From Gilliamella sp. App6-5 (GTDB lineage: Bacteria > Pseudomonadota > Gammaproteobacteria > Enterobacterales > Orbaceae), in NCBI RefSeq assembly GCF_001690525.1, contig NZ_LZGT01000038.1, positions 1-64,000 on the forward strand: a stretch of 64,000 nucleotides of DNA. The letters run 5' to 3'. Below the pieces are notes generated by a model, which saw nothing but the letters and a program-made list of their open reading frames with translations, did not search any database and was not told where the DNA came from. Positions 1 through 10,282 of this stretch are shown here, one piece after another. The position numbers were made by a program, and so were the translations under genes. How positions within the stretch are numbered: the stretch's first letter is position 1; each line of letters opens with the position of its first letter.

Positions 1-1501
1 ACCACAAATAAGCGTGAGGTTGTCGTTGGCGGTAATGGTGACTTTACCATCCACGCTATCCACTTTGATATCTTGCTTGGCGGCCATATTGAGATTGGCA
101 TTTTGGGCTTGCACTTCAATATCACCTTGGTTGGCAAATAGTTTCATCCCCGATTTTTGCGCAAATAAACCAATCGCTTCAGCCGATGAAACAGTGACGT
201 TGTTTAAAGCGTTGATGTCGGTTTGATGTTCGCTGGTTAAGGTGAGGCTGTTAGCTGTTGTCAGTTGGATGTTTTCAGGGCTGGTTAGGGCGATGCCTTC
301 TTGCGCATAGGCCAGTAGGCCACTTTGGGTTAGCTGAGTTAAGTTGGCTTTAAGTTGCGCTTGGCTGTCGGTATCGGCGCTGTGCGCTTCGGACTGGGTG
401 GCGGCATTTTGTAGCGCTTTGGCAATAGAGAGGGCATTTTCAAGTTGGCTTATTGCCGCTTGCATATCCAGTTGTTTACCTTGCGCTTTCGGCTCGGTTT
501 GGGTGGTTAAGTATAAGCCTTTGTTAGCAGCAATCGCCCCCCATTCATCAGTGCGCAGTTCAAAGCCTTCACCGCGAGGTTGTTTTTTTTCGTTAACTAA
601 GTGACCAATATTAAGTTGAGTTTTGCCGTATTCGGTGGCCAGTTTGATATGCTCTTGCCCACGTTTGTCATCCATGCGCAGTTTGTTATTAGCCGGCGTG
701 CGAATCACATTGCGGTGTTTGTTAATGGTGGTGACAAGGTCGGGGTGAGCACTATCATGCATCGCATGGGCAATATACGGCCTATCAGGATTGCCTTGCA
801 TAAAGGCAATGGCTACTTCAGTACCGTCAATTAAGGGAAAGTGAAAGCCATAGGTGTTACCCGCATACGGTTTGGCTAAGCGTACCCATAAGCTTTCCGT
901 GCCATTTTTCCACTCTTTTAAATCAAAGTTAAATTTAACCCGATAGCGCCCTTGCGGGTCGATATAGCCATAGGTGTCATGATTAGCACTGGTGACACGG
1001 GCAGGTAATGTGCCACTAACTTGTGGCCAGCGTATAGGCGCAGGGCGATAGGGTTTTAAGGCTTGATAGGGAATAGCGGTAAAGGTGAGTTCATAAGCAT
1101 CAGTGCGGTTACCTTGCCCCTGTACACTTAAAATAATCACACCGTCATTGATATCTGCCAGCGGGCTGCCGTTGAGGTTAATCCATTGGCCGGGAGCAAG
1201 GTTATAGTGATTACTCTTGCCTTTGAGGATAATTTGCTGGCTAATAGCCTGTTCATGGCGAATACGGGCATACCACTGACCGCTTTCAATCTGATTATCG
1301 TGAGTGTTATTGTCATTATCACTATTATCATCACCACGAGTGTGTGGATTTTCCTGTCCGTTACTCGCTAAGCCTTTATAGTGCTCGGCATAGCGATAGT
1401 CGCTGCCATAGGTGGTAAGGTCTTTAGGTTGGGTGTTTATTTCGCCCTGTAAATCGGCTAGGGCATCACGGTAGTTATCGTCTTGTACCTTGACTGAGGA
1501 G
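1..1501 (-). pseudogene. vgrG: vgrG, 3' part (type VI secretion spike), separated from its start by an IS
   Basis: The minus strand is one open frame from 1501 to the window edge. It reads SSVKVQDDNYRDALADLQGE at the junction and continues through the VgrG gp5/OB-fold and beta-helix (DUF2345-like) regions, ending in KVTITANDNL at position 1. VgrG trimers form the puncturing tip of the type VI secretion machine. The usual stretch of roughly 80 residues between the gp27-like N domain and the motif resembling SVKDYNYREA is absent. Joining base 2741 to base 1501 is in frame but skips that stretch, so clean loss of the IS would not restore a normal protein. The true C terminus lies outside the window. 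The family call is firm; function is probably lost. Confidence 0.85.
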
Positions 1502-1579
1502 TGGATCGGCTACACTAATTAGTACCAGTTTTATAAGGTCATTGTTATGATAAACTAAAAATAAGAGAAGGTAACAACA

Positions 1580-1882
1580 ATGGCAATCGATTCATCACGA
1601 AGAGCAAAACGTAGCTTTACTAACGAGTTCAAAAAACAAATGGTCATGCTATATCAAAATGGTAAAAAACGTGCGGATATCGTCGCAGAGTATGACCTCA
1701 CCAAATCAGCATTAGATAACTGGATAATGCAGTACCAAACTACCGGCTCATTCATCGCAAAAGATAATCGTCGAACTGAAGAGAACGAACTTATCGCGCT
1801 ACGCAAAGAGAATAAACGCTTGTTAATGGAGAATGATATCCTAAAGCAAGCGGCGTTGATAATGGGAAGAAAATCGAGTTAA
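1580..1882 (+). CDS. IS3-family transposase OrfA
   Basis: A 100-residue protein with a helix-turn-helix near residues 12-52 (RSFTNEFKKQMV through ALDNWIMQY). A leucine-zipper-like helix follows around residues 70-95 (LRKENKRLLMENDILKQAA). This is the standard OrfA plan of IS3 elements: it binds the terminal repeats and is extended into OrfAB by -1 frameshifting. The orfB frame is already open from about 1837, so the two frames overlap by some 45 bases before the orfA stop. The A-rich stretch near 1868-1873 is a plausible slip site, although no textbook A6G heptamer is present. A start-proximal GAAGG lies about 10 bases upstream of the ATG. Confidence 0.85.
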   Translation: MAIDSSRRAKRSFTNEFKKQMVMLYQNGKKRADIVAEYDLTKSALDNWIMQYQTTGSFIAKDNRRTEENELIALRKENKRLLMENDILKQAALIMGRKSS

Positions 1883-2007
1883 TTTTACATAATAAGCATC
1901 GATACAGCTTACGTGCATTATGTCGATGTTTAAATGTAACCCGAAATCGTTTCTATTATCAACGGAAATTAACGCAGCAATCACAAGATATATCACTGAG
2001 TGAAATA

Positions 2008-2703
2008 GTGGGTGAAATTTTTAATACTAATTATCGTGCTTATGGTACAAGGCGTCTGCAAGCAGAGCTGAGAAAGCAAGGCATAACCGTATCTCGACGC
2101 CGAATAGGTCGAATCATGGCGAAAAATGGCTGGGTTTCGAAATACACCTGTAAAAAATATTGTATTCATACAGAAAAAAGCAATGAATCACCGGTGGGGA
2201 ATGAACTTAATCGAGAATTTGATATAGGTCAACCACGAAAGATATTGGTGACCGATTTAACCTATGTAAGGGTTAAACAGCGTTGGCACTACCTTTGTGT
2301 AATTGTTGATATCAGTAATCGAGAAATAGTGGGGCGAAGTGCTGGCAGGCATAAAACAGCGGCACTGGTCATGCAAGCTATGAGTCAAATTCCAATGAAT
2401 TTACAGACGATTGAGTTGTTTCATTCTGATAGAGGAAAAGAGTTTGATAATCATTTGATTGATGAATGTTTAACAGCATTTGGAATTAAACGGTCGTTAA
2501 GTCGCAAAGGCTGCCCCTATGATAACGCAATTGCAGAAAGCACATTCAAAGCAGTGAAAACAGAATTTGTGTCAAATACTATTTTTGATTCATTGGCGCA
2601 ACTTAAATTGGAATTTAATCACTATGTGGATTGGTTTAATTATAATCGAATTCATTCAACATTAAATTACCAGTCGCCGATTGAATACAAAAGAAATCGA
2701 TGA
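2008..2703 (+). CDS. IS3-family transposase OrfB (DDE integrase domain)
   Basis: The catalytic half of the IS transposase. From the GTG at 2008 the rve/DDE triad is visible as D83 (LVTDLTY), D141 (FHSDRGKEF) and E177 (YDNAIAESTF), with 35 residues between the last two. The terminal NYNRIHSTLNYQSPIEY block is typical of the family. The same frame stays open upstream to about 1837 and encodes HRYSLRALCRCL and NRFYYQRK, so the natural product is probably an OrfAB fusion made by -1 frameshifting, and the GTG start is nominal. The triad is complete and the frame is intact, so the element looks recently active. Confidence 0.88.
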   Translation: MGEIFNTNYRAYGTRRLQAELRKQGITVSRRRIGRIMAKNGWVSKYTCKKYCIHTEKSNESPVGNELNREFDIGQPRKILVTDLTYVRVKQRWHYLCVIVDISNREIVGRSAGRHKTAALVMQAMSQIPMNLQTIELFHSDRGKEFDNHLIDECLTAFGIKRSLSRKGCPYDNAIAESTFKAVKTEFVSNTIFDSLAQLKLEFNHYVDWFNYNRIHSTLNYQSPIEYKRNR

Positions 2704-2740
2704 CCTTATCTTTTTGGTACTAAAATGTGTTGCCATTCCA

Positions 2741-3339
2741 CGTTGAATAAATTCAAGGTCACTTTCTTGCCACTGCGTGATAAACTCCCGCTCAGGGTAG
2801 CTATCTTTTAGCTCTAAACGGTAATCAATGCCCGTCAAACCATGACTGCGCAGCACTTCTTCAACTACACTCACCACACTTTGCTGTTGAAATATGGCAC
2901 TATGTTGCCCCACTGCGAGCCGTGCTAAGCACGAGGATAACACCACTTGATAATGGGCTTCCTCTTTATTGACCGATAACTGACTAAACTCAGTAATCAC
3001 CCCATGCAAGGTGCGTTTATTCGTCAACGTGGGCAAATCACTTAATGAGCGGATAGCGGAAGTTAATGGTTTATTGATAACGGGATTAAAGGAGAAGGTC
3101 GATTTTTGATTAAGAAAGGCCTCAGGCGATAAGGTTTTGTCAGTACTGGTAAAGGAGATTACATAACGCCAAGGCTGGTTTAACGACTCATTACCCTCAA
3201 CATGTAAAACCGAAATCGGCGCCCCCAGCCCGTCAACCGTTAAGGTATAGCGATTATGGCTAACACCCCCTAAGCCCGCCATTAAATCACTAAACCCGTC
3301 ACCGAGTTGACTTAAAAGACGATTAAGTTCATTTGACAT
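2741..3339 (-). pseudogene. vgrG: vgrG, 5' part (gp27-like N-terminal domain)
   Basis: Encodes the first 199 residues of VgrG, from MSNELNRLLSQLGDGFSDLM to WQESDLEFIQR. This includes the region resembling the phage T4 gp27 hub (SVLHVEGNESLNQPWRYVISF, LHGVITEFSQL). The frame then runs into the inserted element and ends in 26 foreign codons. FIQR is normally followed by a leucine-rich VGIYY-like strand that is absent here. No type VI structural gene is visible beside it, so this may be an orphan vgrG island. It lies 541 bp from flgJ. Confidence 0.85.
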
Positions 3340-3656
3340 GTTTGTTTCCTTTCCTTATTTATTGATTTAATTAAAATAAAATGGGGATGCCTTTTGTTTG
3401 TTGTTATGACTTAAATGGTTAATGTTATTGCTTTTAGTTATCTAATAGATAATCTAAATAAATTAAATTGTACAAAGTATAGCGTATTTTAGGGCAGAAT
3501 TTAACTAATTTTGAACGATGATGTTGTTTAATATTAATAATTACAGTTAATTAAGTGGCGTTTTTTTGCGGTGAAATCGTGGTTAAAAAAACAATAATAA
3601 GTTTATCTTTGTTAATTTAAGCTGAATTTTTTTGTTTTTTTACATAAACACGGTGC

Positions 3657-3679
3657 TTTCCTGAAAGTTTTTGACAAAA
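3657..3679 (+). repeat. Intergenic 23-bp repeat, copy 1
   Basis: Core CCTGAAAGTTTTTGACAAAA preceded by TTT. Nearly identical copies occur at 21902-21924 (reverse), 32680-32702 and 36160-36182 (reverse), all outside genes. Confidence 0.75.
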
Positions 3680-3766
3680 TTGGGGGGTAGCTCATTATCA
3701 ATGGCCTAGCGACTGACCATAAAGTGTTTAGTCAAATCAGTGACCGTTATTTTTTTATGATATAGG

Positions 3767-3808
3767 CGCCCTATCGTTTGCTTGTGATAGGGCGTTAATT
3801 TTGTTTTT
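3767..3808 (+). terminator. Strong hairpin followed by T-rich tail
   Basis: Nine-base stem CGCCCTATC / GATAGGGCG with a 10-base loop, followed on the plus strand by TTAATTTTGTTTTTT. No plus-strand gene precedes it. It may shield the flagellar operon from antisense reading, or be the remnant of a lost gene's end. Confidence 0.5.
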
Positions 3809-3881
3809 TATGTTTATTTATTACTGCAATTTTTTAAATTACGGTAAACAATGTGATAGGTTTGTGCAAATAATCCTATTC

Positions 3882-4904
3882 TCAATTAAACGCGATTTGC
3901 CTAAACCCCGACACCTTTGTTGGTGGATTATTTTGGGCTATTTGTTCAATACGTCTAATGATTTGAATTAGTTTGTCACTGTAATTGGGATCGGTGGCAT
4001 AATTGGCCTCTTGTAATGCTTTAGCTGCCGTTCTGGCGTCTGGCGCATTAACTACAGCACGATAACGAGGACTATTTGTTAATAAATTAATATAATCGGT
4101 AAGTGCATGTTGTTTGCTATTATAGGCTCTAAATTGGTCTTTAATTTTTATCATCTTATTATTGATAAATTCTTTAGTAGTTAATTGCGTTGAGTCTCCC
4201 TGCCATGATTGATTCGCTTTAATTCCAAAATAATTGTGACTTGATTGATTATTTTCTGTTTTTATTTGCTTTTGTCCCCAACCTGTTTCTAATGCTGCTT
4301 GTGCAATAATAATTTCGTAAGGAATGCCTGAATGTTTTGCAGCCTGCTTGGCAGGTTCAAGCCATTCGGTTACAAATTTAACAATATGTTCGTCTTTTCC
4401 ATCATTTATTTGTGTTTTTAAAGATAATTGATTGGTTGAGCTAGTTGCCTGATTTGCCTTATGTTGGCGATAAAGCATTTGCCCTAATGCCTGAGGCGAT
4501 ATATTAGATGATACATCACTAAATAAAGACTTCGCTAAACTAAGATTTTGCTGGGCATTATTGGTATTTGATTGTAAATTTACCTTTGTTGATGGCGATG
4601 TATGATGACTTAATTGTTTAGTAATGATATCGGCCAGTCCAAATCCTTTGCCTGCTGCTTGCTGTGCAATTTGCTGATCAAACATTGACGTAAACAGTTG
4701 TGTAGCGGAATGATTAAATAAACCACTTTCTGGTACAGCTTTGCGCATTGACTGCATCATCATATTAATAAATAATGATTCAAATTGCTGAGCCACTTGT
4801 TTAACACTTTCAGATGAACCATTCGCTGCACTGCGCTTTAGTTGGTTAAGACCCGATAAATCATAGGCAAAACGATTGAATGATTGACCAATTTTAGTAT
4901 TCAT
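3882..4904 (-). CDS. flgJ: Flagellar rod assembly protein / muramidase FlgJ
   Basis: FlgJ caps and helps assemble the flagellar rod and cuts a hole in peptidoglycan for it. The N half (VKQVAQQFESLFINMMMQSM) is the rod-binding domain. The C half is a glucosaminidase-type domain with IIIAQAALETGWGQ near residue 205, containing the expected catalytic Glu, and YFGIKANQSWQGD. It is slightly longer than the roughly 313-residue E. coli protein because of a Ser/Asn/Gln-rich linker. The ATG at 4904 is preferred over an upstream in-frame TTG. It lies 12 bases after flgI and is the last gene of the flgB-J run; flgK and flgL do not follow. Confidence 0.93.
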   Translation of the reverse strand: MNTKIGQSFNRFAYDLSGLNQLKRSAANGSSESVKQVAQQFESLFINMMMQSMRKAVPESGLFNHSATQLFTSMFDQQIAQQAAGKGFGLADIITKQLSHHTSPSTKVNLQSNTNNAQQNLSLAKSLFSDVSSNISPQALGQMLYRQHKANQATSSTNQLSLKTQINDGKDEHIVKFVTEWLEPAKQAAKHSGIPYEIIIAQAALETGWGQKQIKTENNQSSHNYFGIKANQSWQGDSTQLTTKEFINNKMIKIKDQFRAYNSKQHALTDYINLLTNSPRYRAVVNAPDARTAAKALQEANYATDPNYSDKLIQIIRRIEQIAQNNPPTKVSGFRQIAFN

Positions 4905-4916
4905 AAGCAATATTCT

Positions 4917-6026
4917 TTAAATAGTTTCAAGCGTTGCATGCAAACAACCGGCTGTTTTTAGTGATTCAAGTATCGACATTAATTCGGTCGGGTTAGCGCC
5001 GAGCACATTGAGCGAATTAATCACATGATTTAAGTCTGCGCCTGATGCTAGGTTGTGTAGTGCGCCACCTTCTTGTTCTACGCTGATTTGATTTTCAGGT
5101 GTGACAACCGTCGCACCACCAGCAAGTGGAGTATTGGGTTGGCTAACATTGAGTTTACGATTAATAACCACCGACAAATTACCATGTGCCACAGCACAAT
5201 TATCTAGCCTAACCTTTTGGTTCATAACAACAACACCTGTTCGAGTATTGATTACAACTTTTGCCGAAATAGGCGTTGCGGCAACTTCAAGGTTTTGTAT
5301 TTTTGATAATAGCTTTACTCTAGCAGTATTTTCTTCTGGCATTTGCAAAGCTATTGTTGTGCCATCTAATGCGACAGCAATATTTTTTTGTAGCCTGTTA
5401 ATTGCGTCCGAAATTTTTAACGCCCGGGTAAAATCAAATTCGTTAAGGTGTAAATGGATAACATTTTGTTCATTTAGGTTGATTGCCAGCTCGCGTTCAA
5501 TTGTTGCACCATTAGGAATTGAAGCGCCCGCCATTTGGTTAATACTAACACTGCTTCCTTTATTGCTTGCGCCCATTCCACCAACAAAAAGATTACCTTG
5601 AGCAATAGCGTACACTTGATTATCGGTGCCTTTTAGTGGTGTCATAATTAGGGTTCCACCACGTAAACTTTTAGCGTTACCTAGTGAAGATACGACAACA
5701 TCAATTTTTTGTCCAACTCGCGAATAAGAGGGTAATTTGGCGGTTACCATTACCGCAGCAACATTTTTCAGTTGCATATTGCTTCCTGATGGCACGGTAA
5801 TACCTAGTTGGGATAACATATTAGTGATGCTTTGAATGGTGAAGGGAGTTTGTGATGTTTGATCGCCTGTTCCATCAAGCCCAACAACAATACCATAGCC
5901 AACCAAAGCGTTTTCTCTTACACCTTCAATAGTGACTAGATCACGTATACGTTCAGCATGTCCATTTGGTATGACCAATATCATCATAAAAATAACACTA
6001 AAAAAGGAACGCAGTTTTTTCATCAT
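4917..6026 (-). CDS. flgI: Flagellar P-ring protein FlgI
   Basis: Builds the periplasmic P ring around the flagellar rod at the peptidoglycan layer. The 369-residue protein starts with a Sec signal peptide ([20 protein letters not shown], cut near NGHA). It continues with the highly conserved [20 protein letters not shown] and [15 protein letters not shown]. Length matches the family. It lies 11 bases after flgH in the minus-strand flagellar operon. No internal defects are visible. Confidence 0.95.
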   Translation of the reverse strand: MMKKLRSFFSVIFMMILVIPNGHAERIRDLVTIEGVRENALVGYGIVVGLDGTGDQTSQTPFTIQSITNMLSQLGITVPSGSNMQLKNVAAVMVTAKLPSYSRVGQKIDVVVSSLGNAKSLRGGTLIMTPLKGTDNQVYAIAQGNLFVGGMGASNKGSSVSINQMAGASIPNGATIERELAINLNEQNVIHLHLNEFDFTRALKISDAINRLQKNIAVALDGTTIALQMPEENTARVKLLSKIQNLEVAATPISAKVVINTRTGVVVMNQKVRLDNCAVAHGNLSVVINRKLNVSQPNTPLAGGATVVTPENQISVEQEGGALHNLASGADLNHVINSLNVLGANPTELMSILESLKTAGCLHATLETI

Positions 6027-6037
6027 AATCAGACTCG

Positions 6038-6727
6038 TTAAAATGGTGAAAGATTTAAAAATAGACGCTGTAACCAGCCCATTGTTTGTGCTTCGTCAAT
6101 ATACCCATTGCCAACATATTCAATGCGAGCATCGGCAACTTGTGTTGATATAACGGTGTTATTACCACTTATGGTTCTTGGGTTAACCACTCCCGAAAAG
6201 CGGATAAATTCGGTGCCTTGATTAATCGCAATCTGTTTTTCACCAATGACTTTTAAATTTCCATTTATCATAACATCTTGAACAGTCACCGTTATTGTTC
6301 CACTAAACGTGTTTTTAGCATTAGCACCACCTGCGCCTTTAAAATCATTGCCACCTGAAAGATCTGTTTCAGCTTTGCCTCGACCAACTAACCCATCTAA
6401 AAAAGTAGGGATTTTTTTTACCCCTAAATTTACCGAGCCATTACGCCCCGCATTAATAGATGAACTTTTACTGGCACTGACGTTTTCTTGTAAAACAATG
6501 GTTAACACATCACCAATATTACGCGGACGGCGATCTTCAAACATAGGCTGATACCCAAAACTGCTTGGCTGAGTGGCTTGATAAATAGAACCACTGGTAT
6601 TTACAATTGTTGGCATTTGCGGAACAACGCTCGTTTCACCTTCAACTAAAGCTTGTTTGGGTAATTGCGCACAACTAAACAAAAAGAAGGCAATTGGAAT
6701 ATAAAAATATCTCAATACACTTATCAT
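6038..6727 (-). CDS. flgH: Flagellar L-ring lipoprotein FlgH
   Basis: Outer-membrane ring protein of the flagellar basal body. The 229-residue chain has a lipoprotein signal ending FFLFSC, so Cys19 is the likely lipidation site. The family core [20 protein letters not shown] follows, then [20 protein letters not shown] and a conserved tail [20 protein letters not shown]. Length is normal for FlgH. It sits between flgG and flgI with short gaps, consistent with co-transcription. Confidence 0.95.
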   Translation of the reverse strand: MISVLRYFYIPIAFFLFSCAQLPKQALVEGETSVVPQMPTIVNTSGSIYQATQPSSFGYQPMFEDRRPRNIGDVLTIVLQENVSASKSSSINAGRNGSVNLGVKKIPTFLDGLVGRGKAETDLSGGNDFKGAGGANAKNTFSGTITVTVQDVMINGNLKVIGEKQIAINQGTEFIRFSGVVNPRTISGNNTVISTQVADARIEYVGNGYIDEAQTMGWLQRLFLNLSPF

Positions 6728-6737
6728 ATTGTCAATT

Positions 6738-7520
6738 TTAAAGTTGATTTAACCGTTGTAGCATTTGATCAGATGTTGAAATCGCCTTGCTATTAATTTC
6801 GTAAGCACGTTGCACTTGAATCATATTCACCAATTCTTCAGCAACATTGACATTAGAGGTTTCGGTATAACCTTGATATAGTAATCCTGCACCATTTAAT
6901 CCAGGCGTATTTTCGGTCGGATTGCCTGAACTTTCGGTTTCCAAATAAAGATTTTCGCCTACGCTTTCCAGACCTGCGTCATTAATAAAGGTATGTAAAG
7001 TGAGTTGACCAACTTGAACTTGTGTTGATTGATTCGCTAATGTCACATTCACTACACCATCACGCGCGACAGTCATTTTGATTGCATTGGATGGAATAGT
7101 AATGACTGGTTGAATTTCATATCCTGCTGCTGTCACCAATTGACCATTTTGATTAACTTGAAAAGCGCCACTGCGTGTATAAGCTTGTGTACCATCGGGC
7201 AATAAAACTTGAAAAAAACCTTGTCCATTAATAGCAATATCACTACTGTTATCTGTTGCCTCTAAATTGCCTTGGCTATGAATTCGCTCTGTCGCAACAG
7301 GGCGAACACCCGTCCCAATTTGTAGGCCTGACGGCAGCGTTGTTTGCTCAGAAGACTGGGCACCTGGTTGACGAACCGTTTGATACAATAAATCTTCAAA
7401 TACCGCTCTTTGTCTTTTAAACCCACTGGTACTCACATTCGCTAAATTATTTGAAATGATATCCATATTCATTTGTTGTGCGGTTAAGCCCGTTTTGGCA
7501 ATCCATAATGATTTAATCAT
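6738..7520 (-). CDS. flgG: Flagellar distal rod protein FlgG
   Basis: Forms the distal rod of the flagellum. The 260-residue protein shows the N-terminal rod/hook signature [20 protein letters not shown] followed by [20 protein letters not shown]. The FlgG-specific region [20 protein letters not shown] is present, as is the C-terminal [20 protein letters not shown] helix that forms the rod core coiled coil. Length equals E. coli FlgG. It lies between flgF and flgH. Confidence 0.96.
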   Translation of the reverse strand: MIKSLWIAKTGLTAQQMNMDIISNNLANVSTSGFKRQRAVFEDLLYQTVRQPGAQSSEQTTLPSGLQIGTGVRPVATERIHSQGNLEATDNSSDIAINGQGFFQVLLPDGTQAYTRSGAFQVNQNGQLVTAAGYEIQPVITIPSNAIKMTVARDGVVNVTLANQSTQVQVGQLTLHTFINDAGLESVGENLYLETESSGNPTENTPGLNGAGLLYQGYTETSNVNVAEELVNMIQVQRAYEINSKAISTSDQMLQRLNQL

Positions 7521-7549
7521 AGTCTTTCCTACTTAATATATTGATAAAT

Positions 7550-8308
7550 TTAAGTCAGCGATAAAATTTGGTTCGCTTTTTGTGCATTTTCATCTGCCGT
7601 TACAATTTCTTTCATCTGCATTTCAAACTGGCGAGCATGGCTAATTAAATCCACCATAGCAGTGACAGGATTTACATTACTCCCTTCTAATACACCTGAC
7701 ATCAATTTTGCTTTAGGGTTATCTGGTATGACAGCACCACGTTCATTACGTGCTTGGTCTGTTAATTGAAAAAAACCACTATCACCACGGACAATCTCGT
7801 TACGCTCAAGATGTACTTTTTTTATTTTACCCACTTGGGCAATGGTGGTTGGTTTATTGCCTGCTCCTAATACAGAAAGTGTTCCATCGCCACTAATACT
7901 GATTTGCGATCGTTGAGGCACAGTCAAAACACCACCATCACCAATTAATGGATAGCCTTGTATGTTAAGCGTACCATTTTCGTCAATTTGGATAGCACCA
8001 TTACGCGTGTAAGCTTCGCTACCATCCGCTAATTGCACCGCCAACCAGTGATCTTCTGCCAAAGCAACATCCAAATTTCTACCCGTGTAATTAAATGCAC
8101 CCATGGTTGAGTCAAAAGTAGGCGTTGTTGCTGTTACCATAGTCCGTGTCGGCATATTATTGGTTCCCACAATAGGAACCGCTTTCATCGCCGTTAGCTG
8201 TGCACGAAACCCTGCGGTGGAGACATTAGCTAGGTTATTAGTCGTCACTGACTGCCGGTTTAACGTCTGACTTGCTGCCGACATCGCTGTATAAATAACA
8301 CGATCCAT
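7550..8308 (-). CDS. flgF: Flagellar proximal rod protein FlgF
   Basis: Proximal rod subunit of the flagellar axial family. The 252-residue protein begins MDRVIYTAMSAASQTLNRQS, has the rod signature [20 protein letters not shown], and ends with VNPVTAMVDLISHARQFEMQ. The central GRNLDVALAEDHWLAVQLAD is typical of FlgF. It lies between flgE and flgG in the same operon with gaps of under 30 bases. Confidence 0.95.
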   Translation of the reverse strand: MDRVIYTAMSAASQTLNRQSVTTNNLANVSTAGFRAQLTAMKAVPIVGTNNMPTRTMVTATTPTFDSTMGAFNYTGRNLDVALAEDHWLAVQLADGSEAYTRNGAIQIDENGTLNIQGYPLIGDGGVLTVPQRSQISISGDGTLSVLGAGNKPTTIAQVGKIKKVHLERNEIVRGDSGFFQLTDQARNERGAVIPDNPKAKLMSGVLEGSNVNPVTAMVDLISHARQFEMQMKEIVTADENAQKANQILSLT

Positions 8309-8322
8309 AAATAACCTTTAAA

Positions 8323-9534
8323 TTAGCGCAAATTAACTAAAGTATTTAGAATTTGGTCCTGCGTTTTAATGGTTTGTGAATTGGATTGGTAATTGCGCTG
8401 AGCAACAATCATATTCACTAACTCTTGGCTCATATCAACATTTGAAGATTCAAGTGCGCCACTGGCTAACGCACCAAATGTACCGGAATTTGCCACACCC
8501 AATACTTCTGTACCAGACTTAATTGTCGAACGCCAATTATTATTCCCTGCTGATTCTAGACCATTAACATTGGCAAAATCAGCCATGGCAATTTGACCTA
8601 ATAACATCGTTTGTTGGTTAGAATAAACGCCATAAATAGAACCATCATCATCAATGCTATAACCCACTAAATTACCTGGTGCATAACCATTAACAATTGG
8701 CGTTTTAATACTACCTACTTCTTTCCCCATATTTTGCTGAGAGCTATTGGCTAATGATAAAGTAAAGGTATTGTCAGCAGATCCATTTAACCCATTAATA
8801 TTAATGGTCATTTCAGGATCACTAATTAATTTACCGGAAGAATCAAACTCCATTTGCCCCACTTTTTGTAAACTTCCATTAGGGTCACTACTATCAAGAT
8901 AATGAACGTCCCATTGATTATCAGCCGTTTTAACATAAAAGAGCTGAACATTACGTTGATTACCTAGCGAGTCATAAGTGGTAATGGTTGTAGAATAATT
9001 AAATGTATCCGCATCAAGAGCATTGACCGGTTGTTTGACAGGAACTTTACTATTAGCATTTAAGTTTGTTTGCAAAGAAGCCTTGGTTGTTGCTGATGCA
9101 TTTAACATTTCTTGCGAAATTTTTAATGGACCCGGCGCCGCACCTTGCTGCACTTGAGGTGGCGTTCCTGTTGCAAGATAGCCAGTCAGATAAAGACCAT
9201 CAGCAGAAATAATATTTCGCTCAGCATCTAATTGAAATTGTCCGTTACGAGTATAGAAAGCTTGCCCATTACTATCCACTAAACGAAAAAAACCATTACC
9301 TGAAATAGCAACATCTAGACTATTGTTAGTGGTTGTTGCGGTTCCATCATTAAAATTTTGCATAACCGCAGCCACTTTGACCCCCATACCCACTTTTGAG
9401 CCGGCATAGATATCAGCAAATGAAATACTGGCGCTTTTAAAGCCAACCGTTGCTGAGTTGGCAATATTATTACCAATCACATCTAATTGCTTTGATGCGG
9501 CATTCATGCCACTCACTGCTTGAGAAAATCCCAT
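8323..9534 (-). CDS. flgE: Flagellar hook protein FlgE
   Basis: Main subunit of the flagellar hook. The 403-residue chain (E. coli form 402) starts MGFSQAVSGMNAASKQLDVI, carries NNIANSATVGFKSASISFAD and ends in the hook/rod C-terminal helix SQELVNMIVAQRNYQSNSQ. The middle holds variable D1/D2 surface domains rich in Asn and Ser. It lies immediately downstream of flgD, the hook-capping protein that is needed to polymerise it. Confidence 0.95.
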   Translation of the reverse strand: MGFSQAVSGMNAASKQLDVIGNNIANSATVGFKSASISFADIYAGSKVGMGVKVAAVMQNFNDGTATTTNNSLDVAISGNGFFRLVDSNGQAFYTRNGQFQLDAERNIISADGLYLTGYLATGTPPQVQQGAAPGPLKISQEMLNASATTKASLQTNLNANSKVPVKQPVNALDADTFNYSTTITTYDSLGNQRNVQLFYVKTADNQWDVHYLDSSDPNGSLQKVGQMEFDSSGKLISDPEMTININGLNGSADNTFTLSLANSSQQNMGKEVGSIKTPIVNGYAPGNLVGYSIDDDGSIYGVYSNQQTMLLGQIAMADFANVNGLESAGNNNWRSTIKSGTEVLGVANSGTFGALASGALESSNVDMSQELVNMIVAQRNYQSNSQTIKTQDQILNTLVNLR

Positions 9535-9549
9535 CTGAACTTATCCCCT

Positions 9550-10269
9550 TTAAAGAATTTGACGCACTTCGTCAATACTAATTGAACCGAGTATTCCTAA
9601 ATCGAGTAATACTTTATTATTAACTTTACTATTGATAACACCATAGACCACTGAATAAGCTAATGATGTTGATGATACTTTCTGCCCATCTGAAGTTGCA
9701 TTGACCGAAAAGGTATAACTGCCGTCTGGCGCAATCGTTCCATCATTTAGCATGCCATCCCAAGTAAAAGAGCTCACGCCAGCTGGGATGGCACCTAAAT
9801 CAACTTCTCGCACCACATTGCCATTTGCATCTTGAATAGTGATAATCACGGAATCTGCATCCCGAACTAACTCAAAGCCAAAGGGTGTTGTAACCGTTTC
9901 TTTTTCTGCATCTGAGCGTTCTAGTTCAGAGGTAGCAACTAAAATTTTATTGCCAGGCACCATGACCCCCTTACCGATCATGTTGCTAGCATTCACCGAT
10001 AAACTGTCATCGATCTGACCTGAAACCATTCCCAATGTCGTATTTAGTCTTTCTATACCTGCTAAAGTATTAATTTGTGCCAATTGTGAAGTTAACTGGC
10101 TATTATCCATTGGATTGGTTGGATCTTGGTTTTTCATTTGGGCAATAAGCAATGTTAAAAAATTATCTTGCAACTCTCTGCTTGAATTACCATCTGATGA
10201 ACTTTTTTGAATCTTTTGCGGATTTTTTATACCTGATGATTCTGAAACGGCAACATTAGTTACTCCCAT
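9550..10269 (-). CDS. flgD: Flagellar hook-cap protein FlgD
   Basis: Scaffold that caps the growing hook and is absent from the finished flagellum. The N-terminal part has the family signature LQDNFLTLLIAQMKNQDPTN followed by PMDNSQLTSQLAQINTLAGI. The centre holds the FlgD Ig-like/tudor region (VREVDLGAIPAGVSSFTWDG, then DGSYTFSVNA). At 239 residues the length is normal. It is the third gene of the operon, between flgC and flgE. Confidence 0.94.
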   Translation of the reverse strand: MGVTNVAVSESSGIKNPQKIQKSSSDGNSSRELQDNFLTLLIAQMKNQDPTNPMDNSQLTSQLAQINTLAGIERLNTTLGMVSGQIDDSLSVNASNMIGKGVMVPGNKILVATSELERSDAEKETVTTPFGFELVRDADSVIITIQDANGNVVREVDLGAIPAGVSSFTWDGMLNDGTIAPDGSYTFSVNATSDGQKVSSTSLAYSVVYGVINSKVNNKVLLDLGILGSISIDEVRQIL

Positions 10270-10282
10270 AAGTCACTCCTTA

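Larger units (their letters stand above)
1502..2740 (+). mobile_element. IS3-family insertion sequence inside vgrG
   Basis: About 1.24 kb with orfA and orfB in overlapping frames. The ends form imperfect inverted repeats: the left begins TGGATCGGCTACAC and the right, read inward, TGGAATGGCAACAC. Both ends then share TAGTACCA and ATAAGGTCAT. No direct target duplication is visible (flanks GAG and CGT), which fits loss of adjacent vgrG sequence after or during insertion. The exact tips are uncertain by a few bases. Confidence 0.85.
3340..3881. other. Intergenic region between vgrG and flgJ
   Basis: No supportable gene. It is very A/T rich near 3390-3650. It contains one copy of the 23-bp intergenic repeat and a strong hairpin at 3767-3794. 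It presumably carries the vgrG promoter, but no clear -35/-10 pair stood out. Confidence 0.6.

Noticed and set aside
14-1371. Several plus-strand open frames at the left edge
   Set aside because: They are antisense shadows of the vgrG frame, whose translation is clearly VgrG.
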